Source: Treponema sp. (GTDB taxonomy: Bacteria > Spirochaetota > Spirochaetia > Treponematales > Treponemataceae). Taken from it: a DNA stretch of 64,000 nucleotides. Every line of letters starts with the position of its first letter. Within the stretch, counting starts at the first letter, position 1. Made by a program: the position numbers and the translations under genes. The stretch is from NCBI GenBank assembly GCA_017938365.1, contig JAGBBT010000056.1:27122-91121 (forward strand), in the 5' to 3' direction. Below the pieces are notes generated by a model. That model saw nothing but the letters and a program-made list of their open reading frames with translations, was not told the origin of the DNA and did not search any database. Of the stretch, positions 17,798 through 27,223 are shown in pieces.

Positions 17798-19225
17798 CTA
17801 AAAATCAATTGAATTTAAATATCGTTGTTGAAAATCTGGAACAGCTGCTAAATTTATTTGATACGCATTCTTTGCAATTTCTATTGATTTTCTTCTTAAA
17901 ACTTTTGAAAATAACAACGCAGAAGCTCCAGCTAATGCAGCATTACCTAACGAAACACATCTTCTTTCTAATTCTGAAGGAATTAATCCAATTTCACAAG
18001 CTTCCGTTATATTTATATTGGAACCAAAGCCCCCTGCTAAACAAAATATTGGTAACGCAGGAGCTCTTTCAACCATATACGCTAAACCTGTTTTTACAGC
18101 TGATTTAGCTAATTGCATATTACGAATATCCTGTTGAGACAAATACACTGCCGGAGTTAATTGGATACAAATAGAACCATCACCTAATTTTGAAACAGAT
18201 TTTTGAATTACACCATTTCTGTCAATATACTTATGTTTCAACAAAGTTGCACCAGCACTTATAAGCCCAGAACCACAAATACCTTTCGCGTTCGTGTCAC
18301 CAATTACATGACATACAAGATCACCATTATAAGAAATACTATCAATTGCCCCTTCAATCGAACTCATTCCGCAACTTATATTTGAAGCCTCAAAAGCCGG
18401 TCCTGCAGCAGCAGAAGTACACAATATTTTTGCAGCACTTTTTTCAGTTGCAGGAATAAACAAAGCAATTTCTGTATTAGTTCCTATATCAGCCAGCAAT
18501 AAAGGAGATTTTACCGAAGTTTCCAAATTTTCTATATTATCAGAAATTCGTATAGGAGAAGGAAACCCCGCCGACAGCATTGCACAAACTGTATCAGCTC
18601 CAATGAAAGCTCCAATACAAGGCGGAAAGAAAATAGGTGTTTCAGGCGGAATAACGCTAGTTTCATATAACTTTAATGTATCTGGAGTTGGAGCATCTAA
18701 AACAACAGAATTTTCAATTACATTACCACTTCGTACATTTTCCCAATATGCAGAAAATCCAAATAATGTAGAAGGAGAAAATGGTGCAACAGATAATCCA
18801 TCAACAGGAACAGCACAAACAAAACTGAGCATTGTCGTATTACCTGTAATTACAATTCTTTTTACTTCAGGTCTGATTCCACGAGCAAATTTAGTTGCAA
18901 CCAAATTTACTACCTTTACAAACATTTTTTCTAATTGATTAATAATTGAATAATGTAATGCAGAAGAGCCACTTTCTATAACTTGTGCAGAACCTAATAA
19001 AGGAGCCCTAGTAGCAAATGAAATTCTTCTAATAACATCATAACCATAACGAATCTGGGCATTTTTTTCAGCTACCGTTGCAAGACACTTTCTTGATTTT
19101 AACGACCAAGCACTAACAGCCACCGTAGAAGTACCAACATCTACAGCCAAACCAATTTCATTTGCAAAATCATGAGAATCTTCTTCTGGAATATTTGGTA
19201 CTACACCTTCAGTTTCAATCTGCAC
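17798..19225 (-). CDS. RACo-like ASKHA-family ATPase (DUF4445 type), no Fe-S domain
   Basis: A 475-residue protein with the ASKHA fold of reductive activators of corrinoid proteins: GLAVDVGTSTVAV (phosphate 1), NAQIRYGYDVIRRI, ITGNTTMLSF, LLADIGTNTEIALF (phosphate 2), and FCLAGGFGSNI near the end. Family members usually start with a 2Fe-2S ferredoxin domain; here it is absent. GTG at 19225 is chosen as start because TTGGAG sits 5 bases upstream; a TTG at 19276 would overlap the upstream gene. It lies 16 bases after a B12-binding radical SAM gene, suggesting that it may serve that enzyme's cobalamin. This link is inference. Confidence 0.75.
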   Translation of the reverse strand: MQIETEGVVPNIPEEDSHDFANEIGLAVDVGTSTVAVSAWSLKSRKCLATVAEKNAQIRYGYDVIRRISFATRAPLLGSAQVIESGSSALHYSIINQLEKMFVKVVNLVATKFARGIRPEVKRIVITGNTTMLSFVCAVPVDGLSVAPFSPSTLFGFSAYWENVRSGNVIENSVVLDAPTPDTLKLYETSVIPPETPIFFPPCIGAFIGADTVCAMLSAGFPSPIRISDNIENLETSVKSPLLLADIGTNTEIALFIPATEKSAAKILCTSAAAGPAFEASNISCGMSSIEGAIDSISYNGDLVCHVIGDTNAKGICGSGLISAGATLLKHKYIDRNGVIQKSVSKLGDGSICIQLTPAVYLSQQDIRNMQLAKSAVKTGLAYMVERAPALPIFCLAGGFGSNINITEACEIGLIPSELERRCVSLGNAALAGASALLFSKVLRRKSIEIAKNAYQINLAAVPDFQQRYLNSIDF

Positions 19226-19241
19226 AAAAACTCCAATATTA

Positions 19242-21101
19242 TCAGTCTTTATACAGAATACACTCAGATTCCTCAAATCGCAAGTGAGTTTTAGAAAGAA
19301 CTCCCAAAGATAGCGTTTTTTTATATAAAATTAGCAATTTTTCTCTATTATTTGACCATACAGGGCGACTTTCTAATGGATTTATATAAAATTCTTCATA
19401 CGCAGAATATGTAAAAGATTCTCTTGTAGAACGAATATTTGTAAATTTTTCAAGAGCATTTCTATGTGAATCTTTATCGTAATACCGAATGTACCAACTA
19501 GGATATGTTCCAGGTTTCTCTCGCCTAATAAAATCAAATCTCAATAATTCTTTAATAACTAAATATTCTTCAGGAAGTAAAGATCCAAGGCCACTTTTAT
19601 AATGCATAGTATCTACTTCAGCATTATTTATAAAATCATAAAAATATTCAAACAAACTTGAAACTTTATGAGGCAAGCCACTGTATTTTTTCGTTTTATA
19701 ATACAATGCAAAATCTTCAAAAAAACTGAACATATCAATCTTATTATCATCAGCTAAGTTTAATAAATAATTCATTGTTACAGAAAAATTTTGACTGTTA
19801 TAAAAAGAATCAATTACTTCATCTAAATCCTTAAAATGCTGCATTTGAGAATAAGTAACCCACGGAGATTGCAAAACTTCATAAGGAGGAACTGATAACC
19901 ATTTATAATCTTCATATTGATTTGCAAATTGCTCCATTAAAGTACCATGTAAAATTTTTAAAAAACCAAATTGCAACATTTGAGGTCGTTGTAAAATTGT
20001 ATAATTAAATGAATCCTTAAATTCTTTTGGACTTTCAAATGGAAGTCCTGCTATTAAATCTAAATGTACATGTATAGTTTTGGGAATTTTTGCAAGAATT
20101 TTTGATATTTTTGAGAAATCAGAATTCCGCCCAATCGCTTTTAATGTTTCCTTATTTGTTGTTTGAATTCCTATTTCAAATTGCATCATTCCATAAGGAA
20201 TATTTTTTATTAAATCCAAGGCTTTTTCTGACAAATATTCTACAGCAATTTCAAAATGAAAAGTTGTTTTTCCATTCCAATGATTTTTTATAAAATTCCA
20301 AATTGATGTATATCTTTCTTCATTTAAATTAAAAGTTCTATCAACAAATTTTACCAATTTTACATTATTTTTCATAAAAAAAGTTAAATGCTTATAAACT
20401 TTTTCTAAAGACATAAATCTTACAGTTTTATCAACACTGGAAAGACAATATGAACACTTAAAAGGACATCCGCGAGAAGATTCATAATATATTATTGAAT
20501 AATCAGGACTAATATCCAATAAAAGATTTCCATCTTGATCAGAATAAGGAAAGATTAATTTATCTAAACTGTCAAAAATGTCTCTTATTCCACCAAATGC
20601 TATGGAAGAATTATACTGTCGACTCCACACGCCTTTTATTTCTGATAATTTTTCAGATGCAATTCTTTTAAATTCGCTTCCATCTTCCTTTATTTGAGAA
20701 ATAGAATCACAGACTTCCATATCTGTAAGTTCCCCTTCTCCAGTAACAATAAAATCTAAAGATTGCCTTTGCTTCAAAATTGTTTCACAATCAAATGAAA
20801 CTTCTGGTCCACCGACACCAACTAAACAATTTGGTAAAATTTTCTTTATTTCATCAATAACTTCAAAAACTAACAAACTATTCCATATGTATGTGGAAAA
20901 AATAATTAAATCAGGTTTTTCTAAAATTATTCCCCGTAGAATTTTTATTAGTGGTTCGCTTATAGTGAAATTTTTTAGTATAAGCTGATAATCATTTGAA
21001 TAGAATTTTGAATTACTTTTTATATAGGCATCTATTGAGCGAATAGCCAAATTTACATGATTAAACCTAGAATTAATACCGACAAAAACTATATTTTTCA
21101 T
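19242..21101 (-). CDS. B12-binding-domain radical SAM protein
   Basis: A 619-residue enzyme. The N-terminal 140 residues look like a cobalamin-binding Rossmann domain (VFVGINSRFNHVNLAIRSI, then GVGGPEVSF). The radical SAM core has the cluster motif C-x3-C-x2-C in RGCPFKCSYCLSS (about residue 213) and the later GIQTTNKETL and HLDLIAGLPFES segments. A C-terminal region of about 200 residues matches the style of DUF4080 radical SAM proteins. Substrate is unknown. It starts 2 bases after the stop of the barrel-like gene and is followed by the RACo-like gene, so the three form one operon. Confidence 0.85.
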   Translation of the reverse strand: MKNIVFVGINSRFNHVNLAIRSIDAYIKSNSKFYSNDYQLILKNFTISEPLIKILRGIILEKPDLIIFSTYIWNSLLVFEVIDEIKKILPNCLVGVGGPEVSFDCETILKQRQSLDFIVTGEGELTDMEVCDSISQIKEDGSEFKRIASEKLSEIKGVWSRQYNSSIAFGGIRDIFDSLDKLIFPYSDQDGNLLLDISPDYSIIYYESSRGCPFKCSYCLSSVDKTVRFMSLEKVYKHLTFFMKNNVKLVKFVDRTFNLNEERYTSIWNFIKNHWNGKTTFHFEIAVEYLSEKALDLIKNIPYGMMQFEIGIQTTNKETLKAIGRNSDFSKISKILAKIPKTIHVHLDLIAGLPFESPKEFKDSFNYTILQRPQMLQFGFLKILHGTLMEQFANQYEDYKWLSVPPYEVLQSPWVTYSQMQHFKDLDEVIDSFYNSQNFSVTMNYLLNLADDNKIDMFSFFEDFALYYKTKKYSGLPHKVSSLFEYFYDFINNAEVDTMHYKSGLGSLLPEEYLVIKELLRFDFIRREKPGTYPSWYIRYYDKDSHRNALEKFTNIRSTRESFTYSAYEEFYINPLESRPVWSNNREKLLILYKKTLSLGVLSKTHLRFEESECILYKD

Positions 21102-21103
21102 TT

Positions 21104-21667
21104 TTATTTTGAAGAAACTTTTACACTTACTGAAATAATATTATCCGACGAACCACCTCTAGGCATTCTTCTCCAACCCGCATTTATTAAGGGAGCCCAT
21201 CCTTTCCTTTCAAATCCAAAATCATATCCTAAATTAAAAGAAAATCCATTACCGAATTTTGTACTATTTACATCTTCTTCTGCATTTTTAAAATTGTAGA
21301 AATCTGTTCTGCGTCCTAAACAATAATTAACTCCACATATTAAACCAGCAAAACCGGGATAAACACGAACACCTAAAAATCCACAATAATCCCATAAATA
21401 AATGTAATTACCACCATGCCAATGGGCATCAAAGAGAGAATCTACCCCCAAAGCAAACTTAACAGAAGGTGCAACTGAAAACAAAAAACTACCACTTCCA
21501 CTTAAGATAATCTGATTTGTATCATCAACTAAACTTATCAAATCTTTTGTTTTCTCATCTCCATAAAAAACAAATCCCGAACCAATTCCAAATTCAAAAC
21601 TTGTTGCAGAAAAAGATTTAGAAACCATTATTAAAAGAAAACATAGTATTATCGTTATTTTTTTCAT
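21104..21667 (-). CDS. Secreted, probably outer-membrane beta-barrel protein
   Basis: A 187-residue protein with a clean signal peptide (MKKITIILCFLLIMVSKSFSA) and alternating hydrophobic/polar strands with glycines and aromatic residues, ending in a predicted beta strand (ISVSVKVSS). I recognise no family. The start at 21667 is fixed by GGAG 6 bases upstream; an ATG at 21679 lies before that site. It is the first gene of the operon with the radical SAM and RACo-like genes, an unusual pairing for an envelope protein. Confidence 0.75.
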   Translation of the reverse strand: MKKITIILCFLLIMVSKSFSATSFEFGIGSGFVFYGDEKTKDLISLVDDTNQIILSGSGSFLFSVAPSVKFALGVDSLFDAHWHGGNYIYLWDYCGFLGVRVYPGFAGLICGVNYCLGRRTDFYNFKNAEEDVNSTKFGNGFSFNLGYDFGFERKGWAPLINAGWRRMPRGGSSDNIISVSVKVSSK

Positions 21668-21841
21668 AATTGACTCCATAATTCATAGAAATCACAAACA
21701 AACATTTTCAAAAGCCAATTATATCTTTTTTTATCAGCAAAATGGAAGTAGATTTTTCTATATACAATTAATATCTATATAACCTTTTTTTTATTTGAAT
21801 GTTATATTATTAACATTAATTTTAAAATTAAAGGATTTCAT

Positions 21842-22774
21842 ATGATCGAAGTTTCTAATCTTTCTAAAAATTTTGGAACATTCAAAGCAGTAGATAACAT
21901 AAGCTTTTCAATTCCTACAGGACAAATTATAGGATTACTAGGACCAAATGGTGCTGGCAAAAGTACAACAATGAGAATGGTGACGGGTTATTTAACCCCA
22001 TCTTCAGGTTCCATAAAAATTGATGGTATAAACATCGAAGATGATTCTGTAAAATCAAAACAAAAAATCGGTTACATGCCAGAAAGTGCCCCTCTCTACG
22101 GAGAAATGATTGTCGAAGATTATTTAAATTACATTGCACAAATGCAAGGAGTAACATCAGAAACAAAAATTTATGATTTATGCAAAGAATGTGGCTTAAA
22201 AGAAGTTATGCATAAAAATATTTCTGAATTAAGTCGCGGATACAAACAACGTGTAGGTTTAGCACATGCATTAATGAACGATCCTGAAATATTAATATTA
22301 GATGAACCAACTAGTGGCTTAGACCCTAATCAAATTGGTGATGTAAGAAATTTAATTAAAGAAATAGGAAAAACAAGAACAGTTATCATTTCTACACATA
22401 TTTTAGGAGAAGTAGAAATGCTCTGTGATAGGGTAATAATTATCTCTGGAGGAAAAATTGTCGCCGACAATCCTACAAAAGAACTAAGAGAATTATATGG
22501 TAAAACAGCAAATTTAAATATTCAAGTTTCTGGATGTTCAAAAGCTGAATTTGAAAATACAATTTCAAAATTCGGATGTTCAATTTCATACGACACAGAA
22601 GAAACTATCAACAATCCTAAATTTTTAAAAGCGATAATTAATATAAATAACAAGGAAGAACTATGCCCTGAAATTGCAAAGGCAATTATAAATTCAAATT
22701 GGAACTTATATGAATTATCAATTCAAAAAAATAGTTTAGAAGATATTTTTCATATTCTTACAGAAGAAAATTAA
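21842..22774 (+). CDS. ABC-2 type exporter ATP-binding protein (GldA-like)
   Basis: A 310-residue ATPase with Walker A GPNGAGKSTTM, a variant signature LSRGYKQRVGLAHAL (R for the second G), Walker B ILILDEPTSGLDPNQI and switch HILGEV. A C-terminal extension of about 90 residues is typical of GldA/NatA-like proteins. AAGGA is 6 bases before the ATG. It opens a four-gene operon with a permease, a GldG-type protein and a DUF4340-like protein. A role in gliding is not implied; in many non-gliding bacteria these sets have unknown substrates. Confidence 0.88.
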   Translation: MIEVSNLSKNFGTFKAVDNISFSIPTGQIIGLLGPNGAGKSTTMRMVTGYLTPSSGSIKIDGINIEDDSVKSKQKIGYMPESAPLYGEMIVEDYLNYIAQMQGVTSETKIYDLCKECGLKEVMHKNISELSRGYKQRVGLAHALMNDPEILILDEPTSGLDPNQIGDVRNLIKEIGKTRTVIISTHILGEVEMLCDRVIIISGGKIVADNPTKELRELYGKTANLNIQVSGCSKAEFENTISKFGCSISYDTEETINNPKFLKAIININNKEELCPEIAKAIINSNWNLYELSIQKNSLEDIFHILTEEN

Positions 22775-22806
22775 TACAAATCAACCACTTACATATAGGA
22801 GTTTTT

Positions 22807-23529
22807 ATGAAAAAAAACAGCACAGTAATTACAATAATGAAAAGAGAGCTTTCAGCTTACTTCACAAGTCCGATTGCATATATTGTTACAGGACTTTTTG
22901 TTATAGCATCTGGAATTCTTTTTTTTAATACATTCTTTTTAATCAACAGAGCTGAATTAAGAAATTTCTTTGGAATGTTACCTATTACACTTTCTTTTTT
23001 TATTCCAGCATTAACGATGAGATTATTTGCAGATGAAAAGAAATCAGGTTCCTTAGAAACCTTATTAACACTACCTGTAACAGCATTTAATGTTGTCTTA
23101 GGAAAATTTCTAGCATCCTTTATAACTGGACTTACATTATTAATTCCTTCAATATTCTATGTAATAACTTGCTATATATTTGGAAGTCCCGATATTGGAC
23201 CAATTGTCGGTGGATATCTAGGAGCATTTTTCTTAATCGCAGCATTCAATTCAATTGGATTATTTGCAACAAGTGTAACAAAAAATCAAATAATCGCTTT
23301 TTTTATTGCATTCTCAATTTGTATTCTTTTAACATTATTGAATCAATTAGCAATTTTTTTACCTTCATTTACAGTAAAAGTAGTAACCTACCTTTCTGCA
23401 ATGACTCACTTTGAATCGATTTCACGGGGAATAATCGACTCAAGAGATTTAACATATTTTCTTTCAATTACAGCTTTATTTTTTGGATTAACAGTACAAA
23501 GCATAAAACAAAACGGAAGTGGGAGATAA
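22807..23529 (+). CDS. ABC-2 type exporter permease (GldF-like)
   Basis: A 240-residue membrane protein with six hydrophobic segments and an N-terminal amphipathic helix (MKRELSAYFTSPIAYIV), typical of ABC-2 permeases. The conserved DEKKSGSLETLLTLPVT motif after the second segment is characteristic of this family. AGGAG lies 6 bases before the ATG. It pairs with the preceding ATPase and overlaps functionally with the following Gldg-type protein, 3 bases downstream. Confidence 0.88.
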   Translation: MKKNSTVITIMKRELSAYFTSPIAYIVTGLFVIASGILFFNTFFLINRAELRNFFGMLPITLSFFIPALTMRLFADEKKSGSLETLLTLPVTAFNVVLGKFLASFITGLTLLIPSIFYVITCYIFGSPDIGPIVGGYLGAFFLIAAFNSIGLFATSVTKNQIIAFFIAFSICILLTLLNQLAIFLPSFTVKVVTYLSAMTHFESISRGIIDSRDLTYFLSITALFFGLTVQSIKQNGSGR

Positions 23530-23532
23530 AAC

Positions 23533-25587
23533 ATGAAAAAACTAATTAACTTTTTTAAAAGCTCAAAAAGCGACTTTTTTTTATTTATTATATTTTTGAT
23601 TCTTCTAAATTTAGTTTTATCAAATTCATACTTTAGAATAGATTTAACTTCTCCTAAATCTTATTCTTTATCACAATCAAGTATTGAAACTGTTAAAACC
23701 TTAGAACAGCCATTATCAATTAAAGTTTTTTTTACAAAAAATCTTCCTTCACCATATTCTTCAATTGAGCAATATATCAAAGATATTTTAGTTGAATACA
23801 AAAACAAAGGAAATGAATATTTCAGTTGTGAATTTTTTGATATGAACAAAGAAGAAAATCAACAAATTGCAAGAAATTTTGGTTTAAGCCAAGTACAAAT
23901 TCAAGAGATAAAAAACAATGAAATTGGATTTAAACAAGTATGGATGGGTCTTGCTGTTTCATATGCTGACAGAACAGAACTTATCGACGGTTTAGATTCA
24001 GCAGATGGCTTAGAGTATAGACTTACAACTACAATGAAAAAACTAATTTCAACAACTTCTTCTTTAGCAGGTTTAAAAGGAAAAGTTAACTTAAAGTTAT
24101 ATGTAACAGAAAAACTTTCATCTTTTAAAATTGCAGGATTCGATATCTTAGAAAAAACAGTAAAAGAGGCCTATAAAACTGTAAACAAAGAGAATATGAA
24201 TCGTATCCATTTTGAAAAAATCGATCCTTCACAAGAAGACATTGCTGAAATTTCAGAAAAATATGGACTACAAACACTAAGTTGGAATTCAAAAGAACTG
24301 GGAAAGGGTGTTGGTATACTTGGTTTAGTATTAGAACATGAAGACAATTTCAGAATTATTCCTTTACAAATAAATCGCTCATTTTTTGGGCAAAATATGA
24401 TTTCAGGTCTTGATACATTACAAACAGAAATAACGGAAAATCTGAAAAGCCTTATTTCAAAATCTGAAATACTTGGATACATAACAGGTCATGAAGAATT
24501 AGATTTAAATGATACAAACTATGGAGCAGGTTTATTTAATAATTTAGTTTCTGACCATTATAAATTTCAATCTTTAAATCTAAAAGATGAACATATACCT
24601 TCAAGCATAAAAACGATTGTTATAAACGGACCAAAATCAAAATTTGAAGATTCTGAATTATACAAAATTGATCAATTTCTAATGAAAGGTGGAAATATAG
24701 TCATTTTAGCCGATTCATTTAAAGAAAACATTCCACAAGGAGAAGCTGCATATTACCAAATGCCTACATACACACCTATTGAATCTGGATTAGATAAACT
24801 ATTATCGAAATACGGCATTTCAATTGAAAAGAACTATGTTTTAGATGAAAATTGCTATGTTAACAAAGATAACAGAACTGGTTCTACTCCTTATTATTTT
24901 GCACCTCTTCTACAAAAAAGTAATTTTGACAAGAAAAATGTAATTGTAAAAAATTTAGGATATGTTTGCATGTTTCTAAATAGTTCTATTGATGTTTCAG
25001 AAGCTGAAACATCAGACTCTTGCAATGTAACAATTCTTGCAAAATCATCTCCAAAATCTTGGTTAATGAAAGATAGAATCATGCCATTCCCTCAATTCAT
25101 TTCTGTTCCAACAGATAAATCAGTTCAAAAAAGTGAAAATTTGGCCATTCTGGTTGAAGGAAAATTCGAAAGTGCTTATGACAAAAATATTGAAGAATCA
25201 TCTTCAGAAAAATCCCCAATTTCTATTTCTTCTCATTTGGAAAAAAGTATTCAAAATGGAAAAATATTTGTAACAGGAAGCTCTCGTCTTACAACAGCAC
25301 AATTAATTGATAATACAGGACGACAACCAGTTGCTATTTTTTTAAGAAATACAATCGATTATATGAATGGAGAAACGGATTTATGTTTAATGAGAACAAA
25401 GGGACTTTCATTAAATACATTAAAACTTAACTCAGGAATTTCTGTAACAATTGCGAAATATTTTAATCAAATCGGTTTAGTTGTCTTTATTATTTTAGGA
25501 GGAATTATTTCTTACATAAACATAAAAACTAAAAAAAATAAGATTAAACAAAAATATAATCCAAATGACGAAAGAGAAATCCAATAA
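23533..25587 (+). CDS. GldG-type ABC transporter accessory protein
   Basis: A 684-residue protein with membrane segments near both ends (about residues 17-37 and 640-662) and a large external region between. The segment SLSQSSIETVKTLEQPLSIKVFFTKNLP, then VEYKNKG, is the hallmark start of Gldg/ABC-type uncharacterised auxiliary proteins, and the middle contains a DUF4350-like VINGPKSKFEDSELYKIDQFLMKGGNIVILAD. GGAGATAAAAC precedes the ATG. It likely forms a complex with the ATPase and permease at the inner membrane; substrate unknown. Confidence 0.82.
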   Translation: MKKLINFFKSSKSDFFLFIIFLILLNLVLSNSYFRIDLTSPKSYSLSQSSIETVKTLEQPLSIKVFFTKNLPSPYSSIEQYIKDILVEYKNKGNEYFSCEFFDMNKEENQQIARNFGLSQVQIQEIKNNEIGFKQVWMGLAVSYADRTELIDGLDSADGLEYRLTTTMKKLISTTSSLAGLKGKVNLKLYVTEKLSSFKIAGFDILEKTVKEAYKTVNKENMNRIHFEKIDPSQEDIAEISEKYGLQTLSWNSKELGKGVGILGLVLEHEDNFRIIPLQINRSFFGQNMISGLDTLQTEITENLKSLISKSEILGYITGHEELDLNDTNYGAGLFNNLVSDHYKFQSLNLKDEHIPSSIKTIVINGPKSKFEDSELYKIDQFLMKGGNIVILADSFKENIPQGEAAYYQMPTYTPIESGLDKLLSKYGISIEKNYVLDENCYVNKDNRTGSTPYYFAPLLQKSNFDKKNVIVKNLGYVCMFLNSSIDVSEAETSDSCNVTILAKSSPKSWLMKDRIMPFPQFISVPTDKSVQKSENLAILVEGKFESAYDKNIEESSSEKSPISISSHLEKSIQNGKIFVTGSSRLTTAQLIDNTGRQPVAIFLRNTIDYMNGETDLCLMRTKGLSLNTLKLNSGISVTIAKYFNQIGLVVFIILGGIISYINIKTKKNKIKQKYNPNDEREIQ

Positions 25588-25659
25588 ATATGGTGTTTGC
25601 GTTGCAAAACTCTTTATTAAAACATTTGTAAAATTATCTACAAGATTATAGGAAACAAT

Positions 25660-26199
25660 ATGAAAACAAGAAAAATTATTTTATTAAGTTCTATCGCAGT
25701 TTTAATATTTATTTACGGAATTCAATTAATACTTAACAATAAATCTCCAATAAAGATTTATAAGCTAAAGGAAACCCCAAATAAAATTACAATTACAAAT
25801 CAAAATAACGAAATAACATTAGAAAAAATGGAAGATATTTGGTACATAAAGAATACAGACTTTTTAGCTGATGAAGATATTATTGAAGAATTTATCGACT
25901 CAATCTGTAATATAAAAACTCTCGGAATTGTTTCTAATTCAAATGCTGAATCTGAATTAGAACGATACGGATTAAATGAAATTAAAACCATCAAAGTAAA
26001 TGCTTTTAATTCGGATAAAACAATTAGAAGCATAATAATAGGAAAGGACTCAGTCAGTCCTGATCACAATTACATAAGAATAGATTCTTCTCAAAATACT
26101 TTATTAGCCGCAGGAAATCTTAGAAATATATTTGACAAAACTATTGACGACATAAAAAAAGAGACTGATTCAGAGGATAATACAACTTTAGATAAATAA
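25660..26199 (+). CDS. DUF4340-like membrane-anchored protein
   Basis: A 179-residue protein with one N-terminal membrane segment (about residues 6-26) and a periplasmic part rich in beta strands. The pattern ITITNQNNEITLEKMEDIWYIKNTDFLADEDIIEEFIDSI, then ERYGLNE...KVNAF, matches DUF4340 proteins, which usually follow Gldg genes. It is shorter than many DUF4340 proteins, holding only one such unit. AGGA sits 6 bases before the ATG. It ends one base before the convergent lipid kinase gene. Confidence 0.7.
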   Translation: MKTRKIILLSSIAVLIFIYGIQLILNNKSPIKIYKLKETPNKITITNQNNEITLEKMEDIWYIKNTDFLADEDIIEEFIDSICNIKTLGIVSNSNAESELERYGLNEIKTIKVNAFNSDKTIRSIIIGKDSVSPDHNYIRIDSSQNTLLAAGNLRNIFDKTIDDIKKETDSEDNTTLDK

Positions 26200-26200
26200 A

Positions 26201-27121
26201 TTAAATTAAGACTTTTAATTTGGATGGAAGACACTCGTAATGCAATTTTACTTCATTACCAAAAAGCTCTCCGTCTGTATGGCAAACACTTGGTGTCTTT
26301 GAATAAACATCAAGTGTTTTGCAATTTTTCAATGTAAAACCTTTTTTATTTCCATGTTTTCCAGCAACTAAAAATGGAAAAACAAAAAAAGTTCGCCATC
26401 TAGGAATCCCAGAGGCAACACATATAGACAATAATCCGTCATTTTCAGATGCACTAGGTGCCATTGGAACACCTCCGCCTTCTGCCTTAAAATTCATTAC
26501 AGCAATAAAAATTAAATCAGAAAATGCTATTAAAGGCTCACCATCAAAACTTAAATCTACATTCTGAGTTTTCATTGTAAAAAGATACTTAAGGGTTAAC
26601 AGTCCATAACTCATTTTACTTAAATGAAGTTTATTCATTACAATTTTGATTTTTGATGTATTTACAGAAGTGCCAACCAATGCATTTAATCCAAATCCAG
26701 AACTAATACCAAAGTATTTTCGTTTACCATTATTTTCGACCATACCTAAATCAATAGATTTATCACCTGTAGAATCTAAAATTATGTTTAAAGCCTTCAA
26801 GGGATTGTGTCGAGGAAGTCTTAACCCTCTACCAAAATCATTTCCAGACCCAGTAGGTATGAAACCAAATTTCACTCTTTCGAAATCTGAAATTCCATTT
26901 AAAACTTCATTTACAGTTCCATCACCGCCTACAACTACAAGTCTAATATCATCATCTTCAAATTCAGAAATTCTCTTGGCTAATTCCGTTGCATGAGAAA
27001 CAGCTTCTGGAACATAATATTTATAATCTATATTTTTTTTATCTAATGCATTCTTAATAATATTCCAGCATTTCGCAGCCTTACCGCTACCACCATGTTC
27101 ATTAACAATAAAATAATACAT
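26201..27121 (-). CDS. Diacylglycerol/sphingosine kinase-family lipid kinase
   Basis: A 306-residue cytosolic or peripheral enzyme of the YegS/BmrU/DgkB type, which phosphorylates lipid hydroxyls using ATP. The nucleotide loop VVGGDGTVNEVLNG and GFIPTGSGNDFGRGL are intact, as is the C-terminal THTDGEL-like VCHTDGELF with its catalytic acid. The physiological lipid (diacylglycerol, phosphatidylglycerol or other) cannot be told. It has a promoter that ends 6 bases before the ATG and no ribosome-binding site. Confidence 0.9.
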   Translation of the reverse strand: MYYFIVNEHGGSGKAAKCWNIIKNALDKKNIDYKYYVPEAVSHATELAKRISEFEDDDIRLVVVGGDGTVNEVLNGISDFERVKFGFIPTGSGNDFGRGLRLPRHNPLKALNIILDSTGDKSIDLGMVENNGKRKYFGISSGFGLNALVGTSVNTSKIKIVMNKLHLSKMSYGLLTLKYLFTMKTQNVDLSFDGEPLIAFSDLIFIAVMNFKAEGGGVPMAPSASENDGLLSICVASGIPRWRTFFVFPFLVAGKHGNKKGFTLKNCKTLDVYSKTPSVCHTDGELFGNEVKLHYECLPSKLKVLI

Positions 27122-27127
27122 ATTCAG

Positions 27128-27156
27128 ATTATAAAATCACATATAAATCATTTCAA
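27128..27156 (-). promoter_or_regulatory. Lipid kinase promoter, predicted leaderless
   Basis: Minus strand: TTGAAA (27151-27156), a 17-base spacer, TATAAT (27128-27133), then 6 bases to the ATG at 27121. Confidence 0.65.
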
Positions 27157-27172
27157 TACAAAAATACTTATA

Positions 27173-27206
27173 TAAAAAAAAGAGGCTATCAAAATGACAG
27201 CCTCTT
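27173..27206 (-). terminator. purB terminator
   Basis: AAGAGGCTATCA (27180-27191) pairs with TGACAGCCTCTT (27195-27206) with one A-C mismatch. On the minus strand it is followed by a T-run (27173-27179). It ends purB before the lipid kinase promoter. Confidence 0.85.
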
Positions 27207-27223
27207 ACAACAAACTAATATTT

